Source: Lachnospiraceae bacterium
GTDB lineage: Bacteria; Bacillota; Clostridia; Lachnospirales; Lachnospiraceae
Direction of reading: 5' to 3'
DNA length: 51,892 nucleotides
Assembly (NCBI GenBank): GCA_021153325.1
Contig: JAGKTQ010000019.1
Span: 1-51,892, forward strand
Shown: positions 42,560 through 50,548 of the stretch, piece after piece
Layout: the number at the start of each line of letters is the position of its first letter
How positions within the stretch are numbered: the first letter of the stretch is position 1
Translations under genes and position numbers: made by a program
Notes under the pieces: generated by a model
What the model saw: only the letters and a program-made list of their open reading frames with translations
The model's database searches: none
Told to the model about the DNA's origin: nothing

Positions 42560-44287
42560 ATGGCATTTGATCTGTCTGGATTTTTTGGAACCTACAATAG
42601 TGCAAATGCAAGTACAGTGAATGTGCGTGCAAATGGCGATATCAATATATCCAATTTAAATAATAACAGTGCGGTATCTGCAAGGCTGTTAGCACTTCTG
42701 CCGGGGCAGACCGTACAGGGTGAAGTAGTAAATGTACAGGGCAATCAGGTGCAGCTTCTTTTGAGCAATGAACTGCTGTTAAATGCTTCTTTGGAAAGTA
42801 AGGCAGACATTAATGTAGGACAGCTTATGAGCTTTCAGGTAAAGGGCAATAGTGGCTCCTTAATTTCTTTACTTCCATTGTCAGTAAATCTGACTACTGA
42901 TGAAAGTGTAATGAAGGCATTAAACGAAGCCAGTCTTCCGGTTACGGACAAAACGGTGGACATGGTAAAAAACCTTATGAATGAGGGAATGCCTATTGAT
43001 AAAGACACATTAATAAATATAAATAAAGAACTTATGACCTATCCTGATGCCGATGTGGAAACGATCGTGCAGATGGAACGGCTGAAAATCCCTGTTACCA
43101 GTGAAAATATAGAGCAGTTTGAAGCGTATAAGAATTATAATCATAAGCTTTCACAAGGTATTTCACAATTTCAGGAGCAATTAAATGAATTAATAAGCGC
43201 AGAGCAAACGGCGGAAGGTGTTGTGGCAGAAAATAAGACTGAGTTTTTTCAAAAGCTGCTTGCTTTTTTTGCAGGAGATACAAAAGAGGCAGCGGCTACA
43301 GAAGAAACGGTTATTTTGAAGAGTGCACAGCAGGGAGATAAAAGTAGTGTGGAAGCTTCGGTAACAGTGCCGGGCAAGGATAATAACAGTATGATACAGG
43401 AAGAAGGGGCTCTGAATCAGACAGTAAAGGCAGAAGCGGATTTAAAGGCTGGTACAGAGAGTTTGGCAACTGGTAAGGAAGTGCTGAATGCTACAGAAAA
43501 GCAAACCTTTCTCTCTTTGTTAAAAGAAATGGGAGCATCACAAAATATAGTGGATCTGTTTGAAACTGGACAAGTATCTGCAAAGCAGCTGACTGCAGCA
43601 TTACAGATGGAAAACTTGAATGGCAAGCAACTGGAACAATTATTTTCTTCTAAAGAATTTGGCAAATTCATGCAAAATGAATTGACGGAGCAGATGCTTT
43701 TAAACCCCGAACAGATTACAAAAGAAAAGGTAGAAGCATATTTTGACCATATTAAAAATCAGACAGAAAAGCTGATGCAGATTTTGGAAAGTACAGGGCG
43801 TGCAGATACACCAGCGGCAAAAACATTACAAAATCTGAATCAGAATGTGGATTTTTTAAATCAGTTGAATCAGATGTTTACTTATGTGCAGCTTCCATTA
43901 AAAATGGCAGGGGATGCGGCACATGGTGATCTGTATGTTTATACAAATAAAAAGAATCTTGCAAAAAAGGATGGCAATGTCAGCGCACTCTTACATTTAG
44001 ATATGCCTCATCTTGGTATGGTTGATGTTTATGTAGCTATGCAGGCAGAGCGAGTCAGTACAAATTTCTATTTACAGGATGAGGATATGATGGACTTTTT
44101 AGAAGGTCATATGAGTCTGTTAACGGATAGACTGGAAAAAAAAGGCTATCAGGCAAGTGCAAAGGTTATTTTAAAGGAAAAAGAAAACGAGGGTGAAACA
44201 TCTGTGATACAGGAAATGTTGAAGCAGGACAAAAATGTGCCGGAGATTGGCAAAATTGCGGTTCGCTCTTTTGATGTCAGGGCATAA
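42560..44287 (+). CDS. FliK-like protein (YlqG type), orphan
   Basis: A 575-residue protein with a variable glutamine/asparagine-rich body and a C-terminal domain resembling the flagellar hook-length control domain of FliK. The C-terminal part (about 440-540) shows LPLKMAGDAAHGDLYVYTNK, HLDMPHLGMVDVYVAMQ and LEGHMSLLTDRLEKKGY, the strand-strand-helix layout of that domain. Placement after ylqF-rnhB and before an FlhB-C-like gene copies the Bacillus ylqG-ylqH arrangement. No other flagellar gene is in the window. The function is unknown; control of an export or assembly process is only an analogy. No signal peptide is seen. The ATG follows GGAGGGATG. Confidence 0.75.
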   Translation: MAFDLSGFFGTYNSANASTVNVRANGDINISNLNNNSAVSARLLALLPGQTVQGEVVNVQGNQVQLLLSNELLLNASLESKADINVGQLMSFQVKGNSGSLISLLPLSVNLTTDESVMKALNEASLPVTDKTVDMVKNLMNEGMPIDKDTLININKELMTYPDADVETIVQMERLKIPVTSENIEQFEAYKNYNHKLSQGISQFQEQLNELISAEQTAEGVVAENKTEFFQKLLAFFAGDTKEAAATEETVILKSAQQGDKSSVEASVTVPGKDNNSMIQEEGALNQTVKAEADLKAGTESLATGKEVLNATEKQTFLSLLKEMGASQNIVDLFETGQVSAKQLTAALQMENLNGKQLEQLFSSKEFGKFMQNELTEQMLLNPEQITKEKVEAYFDHIKNQTEKLMQILESTGRADTPAAKTLQNLNQNVDFLNQLNQMFTYVQLPLKMAGDAAHGDLYVYTNKKNLAKKDGNVSALLHLDMPHLGMVDVYVAMQAERVSTNFYLQDEDMMDFLEGHMSLLTDRLEKKGYQASAKVILKEKENEGETSVIQEMLKQDKNVPEIGKIAVRSFDVRA

Positions 44288-44320
44288 GGTAAATGTGTGT
44301 AAGCAAATGAGGAAAAGCAT

Positions 44321-44620
44321 ATGCAGGAAAAATTGAGAAAACAGCAAAAACAGAAGCCAAAGCAGGCGATTGCATTGGAATATAATCCGGATGAGGAAGC
44401 TCCCAAAGTTATTGCGACAGGGCGGGGGCAGCTTGCTGAACGGATCATAGAGAAAGCAAAAGAAGCAGATGTACCGGTACATCAGGATGATAAACTGGCA
44501 GATACCCTTTCCAGACTGGTAATTGGAGATGCGATACCACCAGAGCTTTATGAAGTCGTGGCAGAAATTTTAGTATTTGTAGATGCCATGGATAAGATCA
44601 GAAGCAAAATGAATAAGTAG
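44321..44620 (+). CDS. FlhB C-terminal-like protein (YlqH type)
   Basis: A 99-residue soluble protein equivalent to the last part of the cytoplasmic domain of FlhB, the export switch of flagellar type III secretion. The run ALEYNPDEEAPKVIATGRG (residues 19-37) aligns with the region after the cleavage site of FlhB, and IPPELYEVVAEILVFV matches its end. The NPTH self-cleavage motif and the membrane part are absent. The start is ATG 44321 with ATGAGGAA upstream. It pairs with the FliK-like gene 33 bases before it. Confidence 0.85.
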   Translation: MQEKLRKQQKQKPKQAIALEYNPDEEAPKVIATGRGQLAERIIEKAKEADVPVHQDDKLADTLSRLVIGDAIPPELYEVVAEILVFVDAMDKIRSKMNK

Positions 44621-44676
44621 ATAGATTTATGCCCGGAGAGCCGTTTGGAGAGAAAGCGGAAAAGGAGCATAAATAC

Positions 44677-45033
44677 ATGAATAACAGGAAGATAGGAACA
44701 GAACAAGAAAAGATTGCAGCACAATTTTTACGAGCAGAAGGAATGCAGATATTAGAGACTAATTTCCGATGCAGACAAGGTGAAGTTGATATTGTTGGAC
44801 TTCATAAAGGATATCTTACTTTTGTAGAGGTTAAATATAGAAAAAATGAAAAAGTAGGATTTCCAGAAGAAGCAGTTCATCATAACAAGCAGATAAAAAT
44901 ATGTAAATGTGCACAGGTGTATTTGTATTTGCATAGGTTTCATACGGATTGTCCTGTTCGTTTTGATGTTGTGGCAATTTGCGGGGAAAAGATCAAATGG
45001 TATCAAAATGCCTTCCCGTACAATATCGTTTAG
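44677..45033 (+). CDS. YraN family (UPF0102) endonuclease-like protein
   Basis: A 118-residue protein with the Holliday-junction-resolvase-like fold of the YraN/UPF0102 group. The nuclease motif is visible as ETNFRCRQGEVDIVGLHKGY and FVEVKYRK, giving the D-ExK-type acidic set. Its function in cells is not settled. The frame runs 16 codons further upstream, but ATG 44677 has AAAGGAG nine bases before it. It ends 44 bases before pgeF. Confidence 0.9.
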   Translation: MNNRKIGTEQEKIAAQFLRAEGMQILETNFRCRQGEVDIVGLHKGYLTFVEVKYRKNEKVGFPEEAVHHNKQIKICKCAQVYLYLHRFHTDCPVRFDVVAICGEKIKWYQNAFPYNIV

Positions 45034-45077
45034 AAATAAAATTAAGAACTTATCTATGGCAAAAAGAAAAGGGATGG

Positions 45078-45929
45078 ATGAAATATATGATAAGAAGCGG
45101 TGAAAAACCAGTTTTAGAAGAAAAAGAAAAGAATGGAATTACTTTTTTGAGTTTTCCGGCACTTGAAAAAACAGGAATGGTAAGACAACTTTTTTCTACA
45201 AGAGCAGGAGGTGTTAGTGAAGGTATTTTTTCCTCTATGAACCTAAGCTTCACAAGGGGCGATAATAAAGAGCATGTTTTAGAAAATTATAGAAGAATTG
45301 CAGGAGTGCTTGATTGTGATATAACAGACTTTGTGTGCAGTGATCAGACTCATACAACGAATGTACGCGTGGTAGGAAAAGAGGATGCCGGTAAGGGCGT
45401 TGTAAAAGAAAAGGATTATACGGATGTGGATGGATTGATCACGAATGAGCCTGGCATTGTTCTTGCCACATTTTATGCTGACTGTGTACCGCTTTATTTT
45501 GTGGATCCGGTCAAAAAGGCAATCGGACTTTCCCATTCTGGATGGCGTGGAACAGTAAATAGAATGGGTGCGAAAACTATAGAGCTGATGAAAAAAACTT
45601 ATGGAAGTGATCCGGCGGATCTTTTGACTGCAATAGGACCATCCATCTGTATGTCCTGTTATGAGGTTGGAAGTGAAGTGGCAGAAGAGTTTTTAAAAGC
45701 ATTTCCAAAGGAGACAGAACAAAAAGAGATTTTGAAAAAGAAGGAGAACGGAAAGTACCTTTTAAATCTTTGGAAAGCAAATTATTTTATTATGAAAGAA
45801 GCCGGTGTAAAAGAAGAAAATATTTCTGTGACAGATATTTGTACCTGTTGTAATGGAGAGCTTTTGTTCTCGCACAGAAAAAGTCAGGGAAAACGTGGAA
45901 ATTTAGGAGCTTTTCTAGGACTGCTATAA
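45078..45929 (+). CDS. pgeF: Purine nucleoside phosphorylase YfiH/PgeF (laccase domain)
   Basis: A multicopper-oxidase-like fold protein (DUF152) now known to act on purine nucleosides, and reported to affect peptidoglycan quality. The product is 283 residues. Metal and catalytic residues appear in DQTHTTNVR, TFYADCVPLYFVD and GLSHSGWRGTVNRM, with CTCCNGELLFSHRKSQGKRG at the C-terminus. The open frame extends back into yraN, but ATG 45078 follows AAAAGGGATGG; ATG 45087 is a second choice. Confidence 0.9.
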   Translation: MKYMIRSGEKPVLEEKEKNGITFLSFPALEKTGMVRQLFSTRAGGVSEGIFSSMNLSFTRGDNKEHVLENYRRIAGVLDCDITDFVCSDQTHTTNVRVVGKEDAGKGVVKEKDYTDVDGLITNEPGIVLATFYADCVPLYFVDPVKKAIGLSHSGWRGTVNRMGAKTIELMKKTYGSDPADLLTAIGPSICMSCYEVGSEVAEEFLKAFPKETEQKEILKKKENGKYLLNLWKANYFIMKEAGVKEENISVTDICTCCNGELLFSHRKSQGKRGNLGAFLGLL

Positions 45930-45958
45930 AAGGAAAGAGAAAGGATAAGTAAAATTAG

Positions 45959-46141
45959 ATGGCAAAAGGGACGAATTGCGATAACTGCATTAATTATATT
46001 TATGATGAAGATTATGAATGCTATACTTGTCTGGTAAATTTAGATGAGGATGAAATGGGACGTTTTTTGCAAAATACATTTCATGACTGTCCATATTTTA
46101 GACTGGATGATGAATATGCAGTTGTCAGGAAACAAATATAA
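45959..46141 (+). CDS. Small cysteine protein, DUF6472-like
   Basis: A 60-residue acidic protein with Cys7, Cys10, Cys21, Cys24 and Cys44: two CxxC pairs plus one, suggesting a zinc or iron-sulfur site. The tail reads CPYFRLDDEYAVV. I believe it matches DUF6472, seen in Lachnospiraceae, but its function is unknown. AAGGA lies about 13 bases before the ATG. It sits between pgeF and the sigma-E-like promoter of spoIVA and is probably co-transcribed with pgeF. Confidence 0.75.
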   Translation: MAKGTNCDNCINYIYDEDYECYTCLVNLDEDEMGRFLQNTFHDCPYFRLDDEYAVVRKQI

Positions 46142-46180
46142 GGATTATTTTTAAAGTACTTTAGAAGATGGGAGATTAAA

Positions 46181-46209
46181 GTATAATCCGGCAGCTTTTT
46201 TCATACAAT
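46181..46209 (+). promoter_or_regulatory. Sigma-E-type promoter of spoIVA
   Basis: The -10 element CATACAAT (46202-46209) matches the Bacillus sigma-E consensus exactly. GTATAATC at 46181-46188 fits the -35 at most positions with a 13-base gap. This predicts mother-cell expression during sporulation. Confidence 0.8.
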
Positions 46210-46266
46210 GTAACACGGAAAGCAGAGTTTTATATATCGGCAAAGTGTGAAAGGAGCTGCTGTAAC

Positions 46267-47739
46267 ATGGATAGTTTTAACTTATACAAAGATATAAAGG
46301 CGCGGACGAACGGAGAAATCTATTTAGGGATTGTAGGACCAGTCCGTACGGGAAAATCTACTTTTATCAAAAGATTTATGGATGTACTTGTACTGCCGGC
46401 AATGGAAGATGAAGCGGCAAAGGTAAGAGCGATAGATGAACTGCCACAAAGTGCAGGTGGAAAAACGATCACGACTACGGAACCGAAATTCATTCCTAAA
46501 GAGGCAGCTAAAATTCAATTGAGTCCTGATGTGGAAGCAAAGGTGCGGTTGATCGACTGTGTCGGTTATATGGTAGAAGGTGCTGCCGGACATATGGAAA
46601 ATGAGCAGGAACGGATGGTAAAAACACCTTGGTTCGAGCAGGAAATTCCTTTTACACAAGCAGCCAGTGTTGGAACGGATAAGGTCATTACCGATCATTC
46701 TACAGTAGGAATTGTAGTGACTTCGGATGGAAGTTTTGGTGAAATTACGAGAAGGCAGTACATGCCGGCAGAAGAAAAAACGATTGCGGAGTTGAAAAAA
46801 TTACATAAACCTTTTTTGGTTCTATTAAATTCTGCAAAACCATATTCAGAAGAAACAAAAGTACTTGCATCAGAAATGGAAGAAACATATCGGGTAAAAG
46901 TGCTTCCGGTAAACTGTGAACAATTAAAAAAAGAAGATATCCATTATATTATGGAGAGTATTTTGTATGAATTTCCAATTTCCATTATGGAATTTAGTAT
47001 TCCAAAATGGGTAGAAATGTTACCAAATACGAACCGGTTGAAAAGCGATATTATCGATAAAGTAAAGCGTCTTTTAAATGAACTGAATACGATACGTGAT
47101 GTGTCAGAAAAAGATTTTGCTTTGGAAAGTGAATATATTGACCAATGTGTTCTGGAGCAGGTCAATCTTGCAGATGGTACGATCAGCTTAAGAATTGATG
47201 TAAAGGATTCCTTTTACTATGAAATGTTAAGTGAACTGGTCGGTGAAGAGATCAAAAGTGAATACCATATGATTAAAATGCTTCAGGATATGTCCAAGAT
47301 GAAAAAAGAGTATGTGAAAGTACAGCATGCTATGGAAGCAGTCCGTTTCAAAGGATATGGTGTCGTGACACCGGAGAGGGAAGAAATTAGCTTAGAGTCT
47401 CCGGAAGTCATACGTCATGGTAATAAATTTGGTGTCAAAATAAAGGCAGACAGTCCTTCTATTCATATGATCCGTGCAAACATAGAGACAGAAATTGCAC
47501 CAATTGTAGGAAGCGAAGTGCAGGCAGAGGATCTGATACGCTATATCAAAGAAGCAGAAAATAGTGAAACAGGAATCTGGGATACCAATATATTTGGAAA
47601 GACTATAGAACAGCTTGTATATGATGGAATTACAAGTAAGATCAATGCAATCGGTGAAGAAAGTCAGGTAAAATTGCAGGATACAATGCAGAAAATTGTA
47701 AATGATAGTAATGGTGGGCTTGTATGTATTATTATCTGA
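46267..47739 (+). CDS. spoIVA: Stage IV sporulation protein A
   Basis: ATPase that polymerises on the forespore surface to form the base of the spore coat. The product is 490 residues. Walker A is GPVRTGKSTF (about 24-33), with DCVGYMVEGAAGHMENEQER after it. The middle and C-terminal domains are full length, ending SNGGLVCIII. The ATG follows AAAGGAG. Its presence shows that the organism carries an endospore programme. Confidence 0.96.
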   Translation: MDSFNLYKDIKARTNGEIYLGIVGPVRTGKSTFIKRFMDVLVLPAMEDEAAKVRAIDELPQSAGGKTITTTEPKFIPKEAAKIQLSPDVEAKVRLIDCVGYMVEGAAGHMENEQERMVKTPWFEQEIPFTQAASVGTDKVITDHSTVGIVVTSDGSFGEITRRQYMPAEEKTIAELKKLHKPFLVLLNSAKPYSEETKVLASEMEETYRVKVLPVNCEQLKKEDIHYIMESILYEFPISIMEFSIPKWVEMLPNTNRLKSDIIDKVKRLLNELNTIRDVSEKDFALESEYIDQCVLEQVNLADGTISLRIDVKDSFYYEMLSELVGEEIKSEYHMIKMLQDMSKMKKEYVKVQHAMEAVRFKGYGVVTPEREEISLESPEVIRHGNKFGVKIKADSPSIHMIRANIETEIAPIVGSEVQAEDLIRYIKEAENSETGIWDTNIFGKTIEQLVYDGITSKINAIGEESQVKLQDTMQKIVNDSNGGLVCIII

Positions 47740-47768
47740 TTGTTTAGAATCTATAGGGAAGAGTGGAA

Positions 47769-47799
47769 AAGAGGACAAAAACATTGCTTTTGTCCTCTT
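47769..47799 (+). terminator. Hairpin terminator after spoIVA
   Basis: AAGAGGACAAAA and TTTTGTCCTCTT pair perfectly over 12 bases around a seven-base loop, followed by GTTTCTAT. The -35 box of the punA promoter lies inside it. Confidence 0.85.
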
Positions 47800-47812
47800 G
47801 TTTCTATATAAT
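47784..47812 (+). promoter_or_regulatory. Promoter of the punA salvage cluster
   Basis: TTGCTT at 47784-47789 and TATAAT at 47807-47812 are 17 bases apart. The -35 overlaps the loop and 3' arm of the spoIVA terminator. Confidence 0.65.
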
Positions 47813-47874
47813 GAAATAATAAAAAAGGGAAAGTATAGCAAAGAAAATATGTGATATGCACAATGAGGTATAGT

Positions 47875-48708
47875 ATGAATCCAATTTATGAAAAATTACA
47901 GAACTGCTTAAAAAGTGTGCGGGAGAAGACAGATTTTGTTCCAAAGGTTGCAATCGTGTTAGGTTCTGGACTTGGAGATTATGCAGATGACATCCGTGTC
48001 GTTTTTGAACTGGATTATGGAGAGATTGCAGGTTTTCCGGTTTCTACAGTTCCGGGACATGCAGGGAAATTTATTTTTGGATTTGTTTCGGATGTACCAG
48101 TTGTATGTATGAAGGGCAGAGTTCATTTTTATGAAGGCTATCCGATTTCTGATGTGGTACTTCCGATTCGGCTTATGAAACTGATGGGAGCAGAGATTCT
48201 TTTTTTAACGAATGCGTCTGGCGGTATTAATAAAGAGTTCCATGCGGGAGATTTTATGCTCATTACGGATCATATTTCTTGTTTTGCACCAAATCCGCTG
48301 ATTGGAGCTAATATAGAGGAATTGGGCACAAGATTTCCGGATATGAGTGAAATTTATAATAAAGAGCTGGCAGATATCATAAAAGAAAGTGCTAAGGAAG
48401 TTTCGGTTCCATTACAGGAAGGGGTTTATGCACAGCTTACAGGTCCTTCCTTTGAATCACCGGCGGAAATACGTATGCTTCGTACATTGGGAGCAGATGC
48501 CGTGGGAATGAGTACGGTAGTGGAAGCCATTGCAGCAAATCATTGTGGCATGAAAATATGTGGCATTTCCTGCGTATGTAATCTGGCGGCAGGAATGACA
48601 GAGAACCCATTGACTCATAAAGAAGTACAGGAAGCAGCAGATAAGGTAGCCCCTTTGTTCAAGAGACTGATGACAGCTTCTGTTACTAATTTTAAAAAGG
48701 TATTATAG
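47875..48708 (+). CDS. punA: Purine-nucleoside phosphorylase
   Basis: Trimeric-type PNP that splits inosine and guanosine (and deoxy forms) with phosphate. The product is 277 residues. Signatures are VLGSGLGDYAD, VSTVPGHAGKF, NASGGINKEFHAGDFMLITD and GADAVGMSTVVEAIAANH. The Asn in CVCNLAAG fits preference for 6-oxopurines. A GTG at 47851 is in frame, but ATG 47875 follows TGAGGTA at a good distance. It is followed by cdd one base later. Confidence 0.93.
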   Translation: MNPIYEKLQNCLKSVREKTDFVPKVAIVLGSGLGDYADDIRVVFELDYGEIAGFPVSTVPGHAGKFIFGFVSDVPVVCMKGRVHFYEGYPISDVVLPIRLMKLMGAEILFLTNASGGINKEFHAGDFMLITDHISCFAPNPLIGANIEELGTRFPDMSEIYNKELADIIKESAKEVSVPLQEGVYAQLTGPSFESPAEIRMLRTLGADAVGMSTVVEAIAANHCGMKICGISCVCNLAAGMTENPLTHKEVQEAADKVAPLFKRLMTASVTNFKKVL

Positions 48709-48709
48709 G

Positions 48710-49126
48710 ATGAAAGAGAGAGAACTGATCACAGAAGCGTTGAAAGCAAGAGAATATTCCTATTCCCCTTATTCTGGCTATGCAGTAGGAGCAGCACTTT
48801 TGACAGAAAATGGGAGCATTTATACGGGATGCAATATCGAAAATGCAGCTTATACACCGACTATTTGTGCGGAAAGAACTGCCTTTTTTAAGGCAGTCAG
48901 TGAAGGAAATTTGAAATTTGAAAAAATAGCAATTGTGGGCAGTCCAAAGGGAGAAGTGTCGCAGTATGCTTTTCCTTGTGGTGTGTGCAGACAAGTGATG
49001 ATGGAATTTTGTAATCCGAAGGAGTTTCAAGTCATTGTGGCAAAATCGCCGGAAGATTACAAAGTTTTTTATTTGGAGGAACTTTTACCGGAAGGCTTTG
49101 GACCGGATAATGTATCTGATCAATAA
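48710..49126 (+). CDS. cdd: Cytidine deaminase
   Basis: Converts cytidine and deoxycytidine to uridine forms. The product is 138 residues. The zinc site is formed by TICAERTAFFKAV and PCGVCRQVMMEF. It starts one base after the stop of punA and is probably translated by coupling. It is part of a nucleoside salvage unit. Confidence 0.96.
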   Translation: MKERELITEALKAREYSYSPYSGYAVGAALLTENGSIYTGCNIENAAYTPTICAERTAFFKAVSEGNLKFEKIAIVGSPKGEVSQYAFPCGVCRQVMMEFCNPKEFQVIVAKSPEDYKVFYLEELLPEGFGPDNVSDQ

Positions 49127-49153
49127 AATCTTGTGAAAGAAAGGGGAAAAGCC

Positions 49154-50473
49154 ATGAAGATTCGTTTTTTTCACGCAAGAATTCTTACAATGCAGGAAAA
49201 TTGTGAAATTTTTGAAGGAGAAGTATGGGTTGAGGATTCGCGCATTCTTTATGTTGGAACAGGGGAAGATAAAGAAGAGTTTTTTAAACGCACGGGAAAG
49301 ACCTGTATGATTTGGGATGAAGAAATTGACTGTCAGGGCAATCTTCTTATGCCGGGATTTAAAAATGCTCATACGCATTCTGGAATGACTTTTTTAAGAT
49401 CTTTTGCAGATGATTTACCATTGGATGAGTGGCTGCAAAAACAAATTTTTCCTGCAGAAGCAAAGCTTAGTCCACAGGATATATATGAGTCAGCTCGTCT
49501 TGCGGTATTAGAATATCTGACAAGTGGTATTACCAGTATTTTTGATATGTATGTATTACCAGAAGCGGTAGGAAAGGCGTGCGAAGAAATGGGCATGCGT
49601 TGTGTGCATGTGAGCGGATTAAATAACTTTACCCAGTCTTTAGAAATTCTGGAAGAGGAATTTCTAAAGAAGAACAAAGAGGATTCTCTTATAAGTTATA
49701 AGCTTGGTTTTCATGCAGAGTATACCTGTTCCAAAGAATTGTTGGAAGGAGTAGCGTCATTAGCTCACAAATATCAGGCGCCTGTTTTTGCACATATGTG
49801 TGAAACAGAGAAAGAAGTGGCAGAATGTAAGGAACGCTATGGTATGACTCCACCAGAATTTTTAAATACGCTTGGTATGTTTGAGTATGGCGGTGGTGGT
49901 TATCATTGCGTTTATATGAGTGAAAAGGATCTGGAGATTTTCGCTGATAAAAATTTGTCTGTTATAACGAATCCGGCTTCTAATTTAAAATTAGCAAGTG
50001 GTATTGCACCGATTGGAGAATTTTTAAATAGAAAGATTAATGTGGCAATTGGAACCGATGGACCAGCAAGTAATAATTGTCTTGATATGTTCCGGGAAAT
50101 GTTTCTGGTAACTGGTCTGGCAAAAGTAAGAGAGAAGGACGCGGCAGTAGTAGATGCTTTAGAAGTATTGAAAATGGCTACGGTAAATGGTGCAGCTGCC
50201 ATGCAGCTTACAGATTGTGATGTGCTTGCAGAAGGAAAAAAGGCAGATATGATCATGTTAGATATGCATATGCCAAATATGCAGCCACACAATCATATTG
50301 CAAAAAATATTGTGTATAGTGGCAGTAAACAGAACGTAAAAATGACGATGATAAATGGAAAGATTTTATATCGAGACGGGCAGTTTTTTGTAAATTGTGA
50401 ACCAGAAACTATTTATACGAATGTCAACCGTACGATCCATAGGATTCGAACAGAATTAGAGCAGGACAGATAA
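49154..50473 (+). CDS. Amidohydrolase (SAH/MTA deaminase-like)
   Basis: A metal-dependent deaminase of the amidohydrolase superfamily, 439 residues. The metal site NAHTHSGMTFLRSF, the second histidine in FHAEYT, the run FAHMCETEKEV, and the Asp in GTDGPASNNCLDMF are all present. The family includes S-adenosylhomocysteine/5'-methylthioadenosine deaminases, guanine deaminases and chlorohydrolases; the salvage neighbours favour a nucleoside or base substrate. A GTG at 49133 is in frame, but AAAGGGG lies seven bases before ATG 49154. Confidence 0.88.
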   Translation: MKIRFFHARILTMQENCEIFEGEVWVEDSRILYVGTGEDKEEFFKRTGKTCMIWDEEIDCQGNLLMPGFKNAHTHSGMTFLRSFADDLPLDEWLQKQIFPAEAKLSPQDIYESARLAVLEYLTSGITSIFDMYVLPEAVGKACEEMGMRCVHVSGLNNFTQSLEILEEEFLKKNKEDSLISYKLGFHAEYTCSKELLEGVASLAHKYQAPVFAHMCETEKEVAECKERYGMTPPEFLNTLGMFEYGGGGYHCVYMSEKDLEIFADKNLSVITNPASNLKLASGIAPIGEFLNRKINVAIGTDGPASNNCLDMFREMFLVTGLAKVREKDAAVVDALEVLKMATVNGAAAMQLTDCDVLAEGKKADMIMLDMHMPNMQPHNHIAKNIVYSGSKQNVKMTMINGKILYRDGQFFVNCEPETIYTNVNRTIHRIRTELEQDR

Positions 50474-50548
50474 ACCTGTTTTAAAGGAAGATTGTAGTGG
50501 CAAAACGCCTTACAATAAATCAACATCTCATAAGGAGGAGAAATAGAA

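Noticed and set aside
44384..44395. NPDE in the FlhB-C-like protein as the NPTH self-cleavage site
   Set aside because: The surrounding run (ALEYNPDEEAPKV) aligns with the FlhB region after the cleavage site; the real NPTH position would lie before the start codon and is absent.
50474..50548. Purine riboswitch before the AzgA-like permease
   Set aside because: The gap is only 75 bases and shows just a weak hairpin (TTGTA...TACAA); a purine aptamer with its expression platform does not fit.
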